Assembly (NCBI RefSeq): GCF_001613225.1
Contig: NZ_BDBY01000183.1
Coordinates: forward strand, 1 to 64,000
Origin: Nocardia pseudovaccinii NBRC 100343
GTDB taxonomy: Bacteria > Actinomycetota > Actinomycetes > Mycobacteriales > Mycobacteriaceae
Reading direction: 5' to 3'
DNA length: 64,000 bases
The stretch's first letter is position 1, and each line of letters opens with the position of its first letter. Under the pieces are notes generated by a model. That model was not told the DNA's origin. It did not search any database and worked only from the letters and a program-made list of their open reading frames with translations. The position numbers and the translations under genes were made by a program. Positions 43,956 through 52,231 of the stretch are shown piece by piece.

Positions 43956-44759
43956 ATGAGTGGGTACGACCTGACCGGGCGCACGGCCCTGGTAACCGGT
44001 GGTGCGCGAGGACTCGGCGCGGGTATGGCCGAGGCGCTGGCCCGCGCCGGAGCGGCGGTCGCGATCGGCGATGTGCGCGAGGATCTCGGTAAGGAGACCG
44101 TGGAAGCGCTGCGGACCGGCGGCGCGACGGCCGAATTCGTGCCGCTCGACATCACCGATGACGCGCACTGGGCGCAGGCGGTCACCGATACCGTCGCGGC
44201 GCTCGGTGGCCTGGACATCGTGGTGAACAACGCCGGTGTCGAAATCACAAGTCTCATGGTCGATCTCGACCCGGAAGAAGTGCGCCGGATGCTCGAGGTG
44301 AATGTGCTCGGCACCGCACTGGGCATCAAGCATGCGCTGCGGGCGATGCGCCCCGGCGGCGCTGCGGGTCGCGGTGGCGCCATCGTGAATATCGCCTCGG
44401 TCGCCGCGACCATCGCCTTTCCCGGCATTTCGGTGTATTCGGCGACCAAGTCCGCAGTGGATCGGCTCACCAGGGTTGCGGCGATGGAGTCCGGGAAGCT
44501 CGGCTACGGCGTGCGGGTGAACTGCGTATACCCCGGACTCGTCCCGACCGAGATGGGTACCCAGTTGGCCGACGATGTCGCTCGGATCGGCTTGTTCCCC
44601 AGTGCGGAAGCCGCCGTCGGCGCCGTCATCGAACAGACGCCGCAGGGACGGCTCGGCGAGGTTGCCGATATGGCCGACGCAGTGGTGTTCCTCGCATCCG
44701 ATGCCGCGCGCTTCATCACCGGTGCTGGTCTGCCGGTCGATGGCGGCATGGGCATGTGA
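43956..44759 (+). CDS. SDR-family NAD(P)-dependent oxidoreductase
   Basis: 267 residues from the ATG at 43956, with AGGAGG (43941-43946) 9 bp upstream; the longer in-frame opening at 43836 runs through the operators. Classical SDR: VTGGARGLGAG (near 12-22), VVNNAGVE (near 90), and YSATK (catalytic YxxxK near 160-164). It probably oxidises a hydroxyl or reduces a ketone in the pathway encoded by the next two genes. The stop overlaps a possible GTG start of the following gene. Confidence 0.9.
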   Translation: MSGYDLTGRTALVTGGARGLGAGMAEALARAGAAVAIGDVREDLGKETVEALRTGGATAEFVPLDITDDAHWAQAVTDTVAALGGLDIVVNNAGVEITSLMVDLDPEEVRRMLEVNVLGTALGIKHALRAMRPGGAAGRGGAIVNIASVAATIAFPGISVYSATKSAVDRLTRVAAMESGKLGYGVRVNCVYPGLVPTEMGTQLADDVARIGLFPSAEAAVGAVIEQTPQGRLGEVADMADAVVFLASDAARFITGAGLPVDGGMGM

Positions 44760-44788
44760 GCACTGCGACAACGAAAGGTTCGAGATTC

Positions 44789-45916
44789 ATGAGCACCGAT
44801 AAGCCCGTCGTCGTCTACGGCGCATCCGGATACACCGGCCGTCTGGTCTGTGAATACCTTCGCGAATTCAATATTCCGTTCGTCGCCGCGGGCCGGGACA
44901 AGACCCGGCTGCAGGAGGCGATCGACAAGATTCCCGGTATCGACACCGTGGAGCACGAGGTCGTCGAGGTCGCCCACGAGGTCGCCTCGCTGACCGAGCT
45001 GTTTCGTGGCGCCGGGGTTGTCTGCAACACTGTCGGCCCGTTCGCGCAATACGGCCACGAGGTGGTACAGGCCTGCGTGGCAGCGGGGACCCACTACCTC
45101 GATACCACCGGCGAACAGGATTGGCTGATCGACTGCGATGAGCAGTACGGCGCCGAGATGGCGGCTCGCGGTCTGCTGCTCGCGCCGGGCGTGGCGCAGA
45201 TGTACACCACCGGCGAGATCGCCGCGAATATCTGCCTGGAAACCCCCGGTCTGGACACCCTCGATATCCAGGTCTTCTGGAAGGGCTTCCCGACGGTCGC
45301 GTCCACGAAGACGATCCTGGTCAATGCCGCGCTGTCCAAGGCCTACTACCTCGAACAGAATCAGTATGTGGAGTGGCCCGCGGACGCCGGACTCTACGAC
45401 GTGGTGGTGCCCGGCCAACACGAGATCGGGCTCGCACTGCCCTGGGGTGGTACCTCACATCCGGTGTGGTTCAAGCGCGATCCGCGGGTCGCGAATGTGA
45501 AGGTACTCGGCGGCGTTTTCAACCGGCCGCTGATGCAGGGCGTGCCGCAGATCGTGCAGGCGGTCGTCGAGCAGGTCAAAGACCTTCCGGTGCAGGAGAA
45601 ATACCGCGTCTTGGCCGAACAGGCCGCACTGGTGCGCGACGAGATGCCGCCGCGGGAGAATCCGCGCATCAACACCTCGCTCGATTCCGTGCACGCGTCT
45701 GGACCGCTGGCGCGCGCCCACTGTGTGACCTATGGGAACTGCAACTACAAGCAGACCGGCCTGATGCAGGCGTTTGCCGCGAATGCGCTGCTGCAGACGC
45801 CGCCGAAACGAACCGGGTTCGCCTCGGCGTGCCAGGCCTTCGGTCATCGGGAACTGCTCGGAGTGCTGCGCGGTTTCGGATTGGTCAGTGAACCGGTCCT
45901 GAACGTGCACCGTTGA
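44789..45916 (+). CDS. Saccharopine dehydrogenase-like NAD(P)-binding reductase
   Basis: 375 residues from the ATG at 44789 (MSTDKPVVVYGASGYTGRLV; GAAAGG upstream). A GTG at 44756 that overlaps the SDR stop would add 11 residues. The N-terminal Rossmann domain has GASGYTGR and LRGAGVVCNTVGPFAQYG-like LFRGAGVVCNTVGPFAQYG (near 72-90), as in the saccharopine dehydrogenase/trans-acting enoyl reductase group. The C-terminal domain (about 150-375) is not lysine-pathway-like and has not been assigned a substrate. A DUF5938-type protein is possible. Middle gene of the TetR-controlled operon. Confidence 0.8.
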   Translation: MSTDKPVVVYGASGYTGRLVCEYLREFNIPFVAAGRDKTRLQEAIDKIPGIDTVEHEVVEVAHEVASLTELFRGAGVVCNTVGPFAQYGHEVVQACVAAGTHYLDTTGEQDWLIDCDEQYGAEMAARGLLLAPGVAQMYTTGEIAANICLETPGLDTLDIQVFWKGFPTVASTKTILVNAALSKAYYLEQNQYVEWPADAGLYDVVVPGQHEIGLALPWGGTSHPVWFKRDPRVANVKVLGGVFNRPLMQGVPQIVQAVVEQVKDLPVQEKYRVLAEQAALVRDEMPPRENPRINTSLDSVHASGPLARAHCVTYGNCNYKQTGLMQAFAANALLQTPPKRTGFASACQAFGHRELLGVLRGFGLVSEPVLNVHR

Positions 45917-45924
45917 TCGCGGCC

Positions 45925-45960
45925 TCGGGCCACGGGCGTCCAGCGCTGCCCGTGGCCCGA
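45925..45960. terminator. Intergenic GC hairpin between reductase and ligase genes
   Basis: TCGGGCCACGGGC (45925-45937) pairs perfectly with GCCCGTGGCCCGA (45948-45960); 13-bp stem, 10-nt loop, in the 82-bp gap. No U-tract follows. It could reduce transcription into the ligase gene, protect the mRNA end, or end the two-gene transcript. Confidence 0.6.
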
Positions 45961-45998
45961 ATCGGCCACTTCCACAACAGCTTCCGCAGAGGATTACC

Positions 45999-47534
45999 GT
46001 GCGTTTGACCGACTATCTCGACAAGGGCGCTTCACTCGGCGGCGCCGCGCCCTGCCTGACCATGAACGGGCGCACGCTGACCTATGCGGAGGTGCAACAG
46101 TTGTCGTGGCGCATCGCTGGGGCACTGGCGCGATCCGGCATCCGGCCCGGCGAGCGGGTCGCGATCCTGTCGGCGAACGACACGCTGGCCTTCGCCTGCG
46201 TATTCGGCATCGCCCGCGCAGGCGCGGTGTGGTGTCCGATCAATCCACGTAACGAGGCGGCGGAGAATCGGGAACTACTAGACCTTTTCGACTGCACCTG
46301 CCTGATATTCCAATCCGCCTTCGCGCCACTCGTTTCGGTCATCGCACCGCAACTACCCGGACTGCGGACCCTGGTCTGCTTGGACGGAAATGCCTCCGAC
46401 GCAACAAGTTTCGAGGACTGGGTGCGCGATTGTCCGGCCGATCCAACGCAGGTCGAGCCGATCGACGAACTCGCCATGCTGGTCGGCACCGGCGGCACGA
46501 CCGGACGACCGAAGGGTGTCCGGCTCACGGGCCACAATATCGAGGCGATGACCGCACTGACCCTGATGAGTTATCCATTCGAACTCCGGCCCCGCTACCT
46601 GGCGCTGGCACCCCTGACCCACGCGGCGGGCGTGCTGTGCTTTCCGATCCTCACCCTCGGCGGTGAGATCGTGGTGATGCCCGCCCCGGATCTCGGTGAA
46701 TTTCTCACGTTGATCGAGCGGCACCGGATCACCCACACCTTCCTGCCGCCGACGCTCATCTACATGCTGCTGGATCACCCGGCGCTGCCGGAAGCGAATC
46801 TCGGTTCGCTGCAGTGTCTTTGGTACGGCGCCGCGCCGATGTCGACGGCCCGGCTGGCCGCGGCGCTGGATCGGATCGGCCCGGTCATGGGCCAGCTGTT
46901 CGGACAGTCCGAAGCGCCCATGATGGTTGCTACGCTGGCGCCGAAAGATCACTTCCGTCCCGACGGATCGATCGCCACCGAACGACTGTCATCGGCCGGA
47001 CGGCCGACCCCGCTCACCCAGGTGGCCATCATGGATGCCGAGGGTCGGCTGCTTGCCTCGGGTGAGCGCGGCGAAATCGTGGTCAGGGGTCCGTTGGTGA
47101 TGGCCGGGTACCACAAGAATCCGGATGCGACGGCCGAGGTGTCGCGGTACGGCTGGCATCACACCGGAGACATCGGTTACCTCGATGCCGACAACTATCT
47201 CTACGTCGTCGACCGGGCCAAGGACATGATCATCACCGGCGGATTCAACGTGTACTCCGCCGAGGTCGAACAGGCGATGCTGACGCATCCGGCGGTCCAG
47301 GACTGCGCGGTCATCGGACTTCCCGACGATAAGTGGGGTGAGCGGGTCACCGCTGTCGTGCAATTGAACCTCGGCCATACCGTGACCGTCGACGAACTGC
47401 GCGAGCACACCAAGGCGCGACTCGGCGGGGTGAAAACTCCCAAGCAGGTGGAGATCTGGCCCGATCTGCCGCGCTCGAAAATCGGCAAAGTGCTCAAGCC
47501 GGAGATTCGGGCGCAGCTGCGCGGCGACCGTTGA
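45999..47534 (+). CDS. AMP-forming acyl-CoA synthetase/ligase
   Basis: 511 residues of the ANL superfamily. Motifs: P-loop VGTGGTTGRPKGV (near 162-174), YGAAPM, GQSEAPMM (A5-like), HTGDIGYLD (A7), RAKDMIITGGFNVYSAEVEQ (A8 hinge) and SKIGKVLK with the catalytic A10 Lys near the C-terminus. It would activate a carboxylic acid to an adenylate and then a CoA thioester. GTG start at 45999. The substrate class (fatty, aromatic or terpenoid acid) cannot be fixed. Third gene of the island, followed 102 bp later by hemG. Confidence 0.92.
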   Translation: MRLTDYLDKGASLGGAAPCLTMNGRTLTYAEVQQLSWRIAGALARSGIRPGERVAILSANDTLAFACVFGIARAGAVWCPINPRNEAAENRELLDLFDCTCLIFQSAFAPLVSVIAPQLPGLRTLVCLDGNASDATSFEDWVRDCPADPTQVEPIDELAMLVGTGGTTGRPKGVRLTGHNIEAMTALTLMSYPFELRPRYLALAPLTHAAGVLCFPILTLGGEIVVMPAPDLGEFLTLIERHRITHTFLPPTLIYMLLDHPALPEANLGSLQCLWYGAAPMSTARLAAALDRIGPVMGQLFGQSEAPMMVATLAPKDHFRPDGSIATERLSSAGRPTPLTQVAIMDAEGRLLASGERGEIVVRGPLVMAGYHKNPDATAEVSRYGWHHTGDIGYLDADNYLYVVDRAKDMIITGGFNVYSAEVEQAMLTHPAVQDCAVIGLPDDKWGERVTAVVQLNLGHTVTVDELREHTKARLGGVKTPKQVEIWPDLPRSKIGKVLKPEIRAQLRGDR

Positions 47535-47636
47535 AACACCCGCCCGGTCCTCGGACTCCGGGTGCTGACCGTGTGCTCGGTCACGAAGGTGAGGGGTGTG
47601 GTCGGTGCGGATCCGTCGGCGGGCTACGGTCGCGAC

Positions 47637-48995
47637 ATGAGAATCGCGGTGGTCGGTGGCGGGATCAGCGGGCTTGTCGCGGCGTACCGGTTACGGGGGC
47701 TGCTTGGGACGCAGGCGGAGATCGTGGTCATCGATCGGGGCGCGCGGCTGGGCGGGATTCTCTATACCGGCGAATTGGCCGGAGAGCCTTTGGATCTCGG
47801 GGCGGAGGCGTTCGTCGGGCGCCGGCCGGAGGTACCCGCGCTGCTGCGCGAGCTCGGGCTGGAATCGGAGTTGGTGGTGCCCGCCGGGTTGCGGCCGCTG
47901 GTCTGGGCGCAGGGCAGCGCGCATCCGCTGCCGGAACGCACGTTGATGGGCATTCCGTCGGATGCCGAGTCGATGCGCGGGCTGGTCGATGCCGAGACGC
48001 TCGAGCGGATCGATGCGGAGACGCGACGGCCGCTGGCCTGGTATCCGGACGCCGACATCGACGTCTACCGCCTGGTAGCCGACCGGTTTGGCGCGCAGGT
48101 CGCCGAGCGCAGCGTCGATCCGCTGCTCGGTGGCGTCTATGCGGGCAGTTCGCGCTCCATCGGGGTGCGCGCCGCACTGCCGACGCTGGCCGCCGCACTC
48201 GACAATGGTGCGTCGAGCCTCACCCAGGCGGTCGCGGCCGCGATGCCGCCGCCCTCGAACGCGCCGGTTTTCGGCGGCCTTCGTGACGGCTACCGGGTGC
48301 TCCTCGACGCATTGGCCGCCAAGTCCGAGGCGGAATTCATCACCGCGATCTCGGCCACCCACCTCACCCGCGCGTCCCACGGCTGGGTAGTCGACCCGGT
48401 CGGCGCGGTGGACGCGGTGGTGCTCGCCACCCCCGCCCCGGTGACCGCGAACCTACTGCGCCCCGTCGCGCCCGCCGCCGCATCGGCCGCCGGTGGCATC
48501 GAATTGTCCTCGTCTGTCGTTGTGGCCCTGGCCCTTCCGCGTGACACCGCGCTGCCGCAGAACTCCGGCATCCTGGTCGCCACCGGAGAACCCTTGCGCG
48601 CCAAGGCCTTCACCCTGTCGAGTCGCAAGTGGACCCACCTCGCCGAACGCGAAACCGCCGCAGTCCGAGCCTCATTCGGCAAATTCGGCGACGACTCCAC
48701 CCAGACTTGGTCCGACACCGAACTCATCGCCGCCGCCACCGAAGACCTCGCCACCGTCACCGGAGCCACCATCGAACCGATCTCGGCCGTGGTTCAGCGC
48801 TGGCCCGGCGGTCTCGCCCAATACGCCCCTGGTCACCTCGACCGCATCGCCGAAATCGAAGCCACCACAGCCGATTTCGAGGGCCTTGCGATAGCGGGCG
48901 CCTACCTCCACGGTGTCGGCGTCCCCGCCTGCGTAGCCTCCGGCAGCGCCGCCGCCCACCGCATAGCCACCACCCTGACCCACACCGCCGCCTGA
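47637..48995 (+). CDS. hemG: Coproporphyrinogen III / protoporphyrinogen oxidase (HemY/HemG, CgoX)
   Basis: 452 residues from the ATG at 47637 (RIAVVGGGISGLVAAYRLR, the FAD-binding GxGxxG dinucleotide motif), preferred over an upstream in-frame start. Conserved segments are LGAEAFVGRRPEVPALLREL, DPLLGGVYAGSSRSIGVRAA and the C-terminal GLAIAGAYLHGVGVPACVAS. With hemQ nearby, the likely reaction is coproporphyrinogen III to coproporphyrin III by O2 (coproporphyrin-dependent route), so cgoX is the modern name. This corresponds to Rv2677c. It is 393 bp upstream of hemQ in the same direction. Confidence 0.92.
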   Translation: MRIAVVGGGISGLVAAYRLRGLLGTQAEIVVIDRGARLGGILYTGELAGEPLDLGAEAFVGRRPEVPALLRELGLESELVVPAGLRPLVWAQGSAHPLPERTLMGIPSDAESMRGLVDAETLERIDAETRRPLAWYPDADIDVYRLVADRFGAQVAERSVDPLLGGVYAGSSRSIGVRAALPTLAAALDNGASSLTQAVAAAMPPPSNAPVFGGLRDGYRVLLDALAAKSEAEFITAISATHLTRASHGWVVDPVGAVDAVVLATPAPVTANLLRPVAPAAASAAGGIELSSSVVVALALPRDTALPQNSGILVATGEPLRAKAFTLSSRKWTHLAERETAAVRASFGKFGDDSTQTWSDTELIAAATEDLATVTGATIEPISAVVQRWPGGLAQYAPGHLDRIAEIEATTADFEGLAIAGAYLHGVGVPACVASGSAAAHRIATTLTHTAA

Positions 48996-49007
48996 TCCGC
49001 GCGGCGC

Positions 49008-49300
49008 CGGGGTAGGCAGCACCTCGAGCTGCGGTGTCTTGATGGCGCTGCGCGATGTGACTACCGGGTAGGCAGTGCCCTGACCTGAGCCGCGGCAGCC
49101 GTGCCACGGACCGCGACTATGGGCTGGCCAGCGCCAGATCTGAGCTCCGGCATCGCGATCGGCGCCGCGTAGTGCGACTTCCTGGTGGTCGGGGCCCGAC
49201 CTGCGGCGTCCAGATCGGCGTTGCGCCTGCGCGGTGCCGCGACCGGGTTGCAGTGCCATAACCCGAGCCGCGGCGAGCTGATCGGCACTGCGTCGCACGC
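49008..49300. repeat. Degenerate tandem repeat, five units of 56-62 bp
   Basis: Five consecutive units begin at 49008, 49064, 49120, 49181 and 49243. Each opens with a C/T-GGG-T/G-TGG-CAG-like motif (CGGGGTAGGCAGC, CCGGGTAGGCAGT, TGGGCTGGCCAGC, CCTGGTGGTCGGG, CCGGGTTGCAGTG). Units then share a GAGCYSCGGC-type core; GATCGGC recurs in units 3-5, and TGCGAC or CGCGAC closes units 1-4. Units are only moderately similar, so the array is old. It fills the gap between hemG and hemQ and lies directly upstream of the hemQ start. No coding function seen. Confidence 0.65.
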
Positions 49301-49388
49301 TGCCCGCCGCGGAGATGCGGCGCGTGCATCCGCGTCGGGAACGGCCCGCACGGATACATCGATTCGGCGCAGTGGCACCATAGGAATC

Positions 49389-50084
49389 ATGGCGCGACTC
49401 GACTATCAAGCACTCAATTCCACCATCCGCTACCTGATGTTCTCGGTGTTCCAGGTGCAGCCGGGGGTGCTGGGGGACGACCGTGAGGCCGCTGTCAAGG
49501 AGGCGCGGGCGTTCTTCGATGGGCTCGCCGAGCGTGATGTCGTGGTTCGCGGCATCTACGACGTCGCGGGGATGCGCGCCGATGCCGACTTCATGATCTG
49601 GTCGCATGCCGAGCGGATCGAGGATCTGCAGTCGGCGTACGCGGATTTCCGGCGCACCACCGAACTGGGCCGGGCCAGCGCCCCGGTCTGGAGCAATGTG
49701 GCGCTGCATCGGCCCGCCGAATTCAACAAGAGCCACATTCCGGCGTTCCTGGCCGGTGAGGATCCGGGCAACTACATCTGCGTCTACCCGTTCGTGCGCT
49801 CCTACGAGTGGTATCTGCTGCCCGACGACGAGCGCCGCAAGATGCTCGCAGACCACGGCAAGGCCGCACGCGGGTACCCGGATGTGCGCGCCAACACCGT
49901 CAGCTCCTTCGCTCTCGGCGACTACGAGTGGATCCTCGCCTTCGAGGCACCGGAGCTGCACCGCATCGTCGACCTCATGCGTGATCTGCGCGCCACCGAG
50001 GCTCGCCTGCACGTGCGCGAAGAGGTTCCCTTCTTCACCGGTCCCCGCGTCGAAATCGAAAAACTCATCGCCGCCTTGCCATGA
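49389..50084 (+). CDS. hemQ: Coproheme decarboxylase HemQ (chlorite-dismutase-like)
   Basis: 231 residues from the ATG at 49389 ([20 protein letters not shown]), the HemQ N-terminus. The fold is two ferredoxin-like domains with family segments [40 protein letters not shown] and [14 protein letters not shown] (heme-side loop; the His in DHGK region), and [19 protein letters not shown] at the end. It decarboxylates coproheme twice, using H2O2, to make haem b, the last step of the route that starts with hemE and hemG. A longer upstream reading frame enters the tandem repeat and is not supported. Rv2676c counterpart. Confidence 0.94.
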   Translation: MARLDYQALNSTIRYLMFSVFQVQPGVLGDDREAAVKEARAFFDGLAERDVVVRGIYDVAGMRADADFMIWSHAERIEDLQSAYADFRRTTELGRASAPVWSNVALHRPAEFNKSHIPAFLAGEDPGNYICVYPFVRSYEWYLLPDDERRKMLADHGKAARGYPDVRANTVSSFALGDYEWILAFEAPELHRIVDLMRDLRATEARLHVREEVPFFTGPRVEIEKLIAALP

Positions 50085-50100
50085 GCTGAAGACCGATCGA

Positions 50101-50126
50101 GCATGCCCCAGTTTTTCGGGGCATGC
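50101..50126. terminator. Intrinsic terminator between hemQ and msrB
   Basis: GCATGCCCC (50101-50109) pairs perfectly with GGGGCATGC (50118-50126); 9-bp stem, loop AGTTTTTC. In the gap between convergent hemQ and msrB, so it can end both transcripts. A tract of five T is in the loop, not after the stem. Confidence 0.82.
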
Positions 50127-50172
50127 GCAACAAGCCGGTCGGTCTGTATCTTTCGCTCAGCGCGCAGTCGTT

Positions 50173-50616
50173 CTATTCCGCTGCACTGCCCGAGGGGTGC
50201 AGTTGCAGGGCGATGGAGTTGATGCAATAGCGCTTATCGGTGGGCGTGTTGTATCCCTCGCCCTCGAAGACGTGGCCGAGGTGGCTGTGGCAATTCGCGC
50301 ACAGCACTTCGACCCGGTGCATGCCCAGTGTGTCGTCGGAGCGCAGAATGACCGCCTCCGACTTCGCCGGGTCGAAGAACGACGGCCAACCGCAATGCGA
50401 ATCGAATTTCTCGGCGCTGCGGAACAATTCGGCCCCGCACGCCCGGCACATATAGCCGCCCTCGGTCTTGGTGTCGGTGTACTCGCCGGTGAACGGGCGT
50501 TCGGTCGCGGCCTGTCGCAGCACCGCGTATTCCTCCGGATTCAGCTTGGCCTTCCACTCCTGTGGGGTCAGCTGGATCCGGGGTGCGGGTAGGGACGTGT
50601 CGGCGTCAGAACTCAT
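50173..50616 (-). CDS. msrB: Peptide-methionine (R)-S-oxide reductase MsrB
   Basis: 147 residues with the complete MsrB (SelR) fold. Zinc Cys: C57/C60 (MCRAC) and C106/C109 (CANC). Catalytic Cys131 in RYCINSIAL; resolving-type Cys75 in FDSHCGWPSF. HxxHLGHVFEGEG is intact in CHSHLGHVFEGEG. It reduces methionine-R-sulfoxide in proteins with thioredoxin as donor, a cytosolic oxidative-damage repair enzyme. M. tuberculosis Rv2674 in the same position. Confidence 0.97.
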   Translation of the reverse strand: MSSDADTSLPAPRIQLTPQEWKAKLNPEEYAVLRQAATERPFTGEYTDTKTEGGYMCRACGAELFRSAEKFDSHCGWPSFFDPAKSEAVILRSDDTLGMHRVEVLCANCHSHLGHVFEGEGYNTPTDKRYCINSIALQLHPSGSAAE

Positions 50617-50663
50617 TGCTCCACGCTAATAGGTTTTCGCTGCCCGCGCCGACTGTCCAGTCG

Positions 50664-52034
50664 CTACTTGAGTGCGCTCGCCCGCGGGTCATCGAGCAAT
50701 TCGCTGCCGTTCGTCGCCTCGCCGGGAGTGCTTTCGTATCCCGTCTCCGGCTCGACCACCAACGGCGCGTCTTCGGCGGCATCCCGCGAATCCGGCGCCG
50801 AGCGCATCCACTCCGGATCGATTCCGAACTGCAGCCGACCTTCCCGTCGCGCCGCCAGATACCGATCGCCGAGCACACACGTGATGACGATCAGCAGCAG
50901 ACCCCAGCCGAAGGTGATGCGCAGATACTCCAGATTGCGCCCGAGGCCCTGCCAGCGGTCCGAGAGCCACTTGTCGTAGGACATGAATCCGAAGACCGCC
51001 AGCCACGCCGGCCAGTTCCGCAGCACCGAATTGCGCAGTACCACCGACATCAGCAGCGGGAACAACATCATCGAGTAGTACATCTGACCCAGTGAGGACA
51101 GCAGGAACGACGCGGTCATCAGCACACCGGACGAGGTCGTCACGAAGAACAGTTCGTCGTCGCGGTAGTAGCGGTACAGCAGCCACAGCGAGATAGCTAC
51201 CACCACGCCCATCACGATGCGAATACCCCAGGTCAGCCATAGCGGCAGACCGTAATATGCGGCATTGCCGACGATCGCGCTGTTGAAGTAGTCCCGGGAT
51301 TCGAAGATGTAGCGCGCCGTCCGGGTGAAGAACTTGTCCGCGTCCTTCGACAGCGGCCAGGCGACAGCGGTGAGCGCGACCGGAACACCGATAGCGGTGT
51401 AGAACACCTTCCATTGCCCGCGCGCGGCCGCGATCAGCACCAGCGGTGCGAGCGTCGGTTTCACCGCGATACTCAAACCCAATATCGCACCGGCCCACAG
51501 ATCCCGCCGGGCGAGCAGCAGCATGATGAAGGCCACCTCGGCCAGCAGCACGCATCCGTTCACATTGGTGAAAACCAGTGTGTTGATGACGGTTTCGGAG
51601 CTGAACATGGCCAGCAGCAGGGCTGGCGCCGCCACCGACGACACCGTGAACTTGAACAGCTTGAGCAGCAGGTACCAGGCCAGGATGATGGCCGCGGCAT
51701 TCAACAGGATGAAGCACCAGCGCGACTTCTCGGGATCGATCAGCGCCAGGGGCGCGATCAGCAGCGTGCCGCTCGGGGGATACAAGTAGTGCGGATCCAC
51801 CAGATTGTAATTCGCGGTGTACACCGGTCGGTGGTTGAGGAACGCCAGCGACGCGTTGTAGACCGGTTTGAAGTCGTCGGTGATGAACCCGTTGACTGCC
51901 TTGATGAAGACCCGGTTGAGCACAGTCATGACCGCGAGCGGCCAGAGTGCGAACTTGATCACCTCGGCGGTGGTGCGAGCGGTGCGAGGCTCGAGCTGTC
52001 GAAGTAACACTGGGGCACGGTACACCGGATCCAC
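50664..52034 (-). CDS. aftC: Alpha-(1->3)-arabinofuranosyltransferase AftC (GT87/DUF2029)
   Basis: 456 residues with about 11 membrane helices. The GT-C motif ITDDFKPVYNASLAFLNHRP (D53, D54) lies in the first periplasmic loop, followed by YLYPPSGTLLIAPLALID. It transfers arabinofuranose from decaprenyl-phosphoryl arabinose to make the (1->3) branches of arabinogalactan and lipoarabinomannan. This marks a mycolic-acid actinomycete. The C-terminal 65 residues are cytoplasmic and charged. GTG start at 52034. Rv2673 counterpart, between msrB and the secreted hydrolase gene as in M. tuberculosis. Confidence 0.93.
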   Translation of the reverse strand: MDPVYRAPVLLRQLEPRTARTTAEVIKFALWPLAVMTVLNRVFIKAVNGFITDDFKPVYNASLAFLNHRPVYTANYNLVDPHYLYPPSGTLLIAPLALIDPEKSRWCFILLNAAAIILAWYLLLKLFKFTVSSVAAPALLLAMFSSETVINTLVFTNVNGCVLLAEVAFIMLLLARRDLWAGAILGLSIAVKPTLAPLVLIAAARGQWKVFYTAIGVPVALTAVAWPLSKDADKFFTRTARYIFESRDYFNSAIVGNAAYYGLPLWLTWGIRIVMGVVVAISLWLLYRYYRDDELFFVTTSSGVLMTASFLLSSLGQMYYSMMLFPLLMSVVLRNSVLRNWPAWLAVFGFMSYDKWLSDRWQGLGRNLEYLRITFGWGLLLIVITCVLGDRYLAARREGRLQFGIDPEWMRSAPDSRDAAEDAPLVVEPETGYESTPGEATNGSELLDDPRASALK

Positions 52035-52082
52035 ACACGACGGTTGCCTGGACCTACCTGGCGCGCCGAGGTTAGGGGAAAT

Positions 52083-52215
52083 GACTGCGCCTCGCTAGCG
52101 CTCGGCTCCGTCATATCCCCTAAAGGGGCTGTGTCATCGATTCGCTCACTGCGCTCGCTCATACGACTGCGCCTCGCTAGCGCTCGGCTCCGCCATATCC
52201 CCTAAAGGGGCTGTG
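52083..52215. repeat. Tandem 82-bp-period repeat (51-bp core, two copies)
   Basis: A 51-bp core at 52083-52133 recurs at 52165-52215 with one mismatch (TCATATCC against CCATATCC). Each core contains CGCTAGCG, a perfect palindrome, and CCCCTAAAGGGG, a 5-bp-stem hairpin. Between and after the copies is GCGCTCGCTCAT; its reverse complement ATGAGCGAGCGC gives a small open frame (MSERSERI) on the minus strand. The second flank ends in the stop codon of the downstream lipoprotein gene. It fills the 197-bp gap between aftC and that gene. Confidence 0.8.
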
Positions 52216-52231
52216 CTCTTGATGCGCTCGC

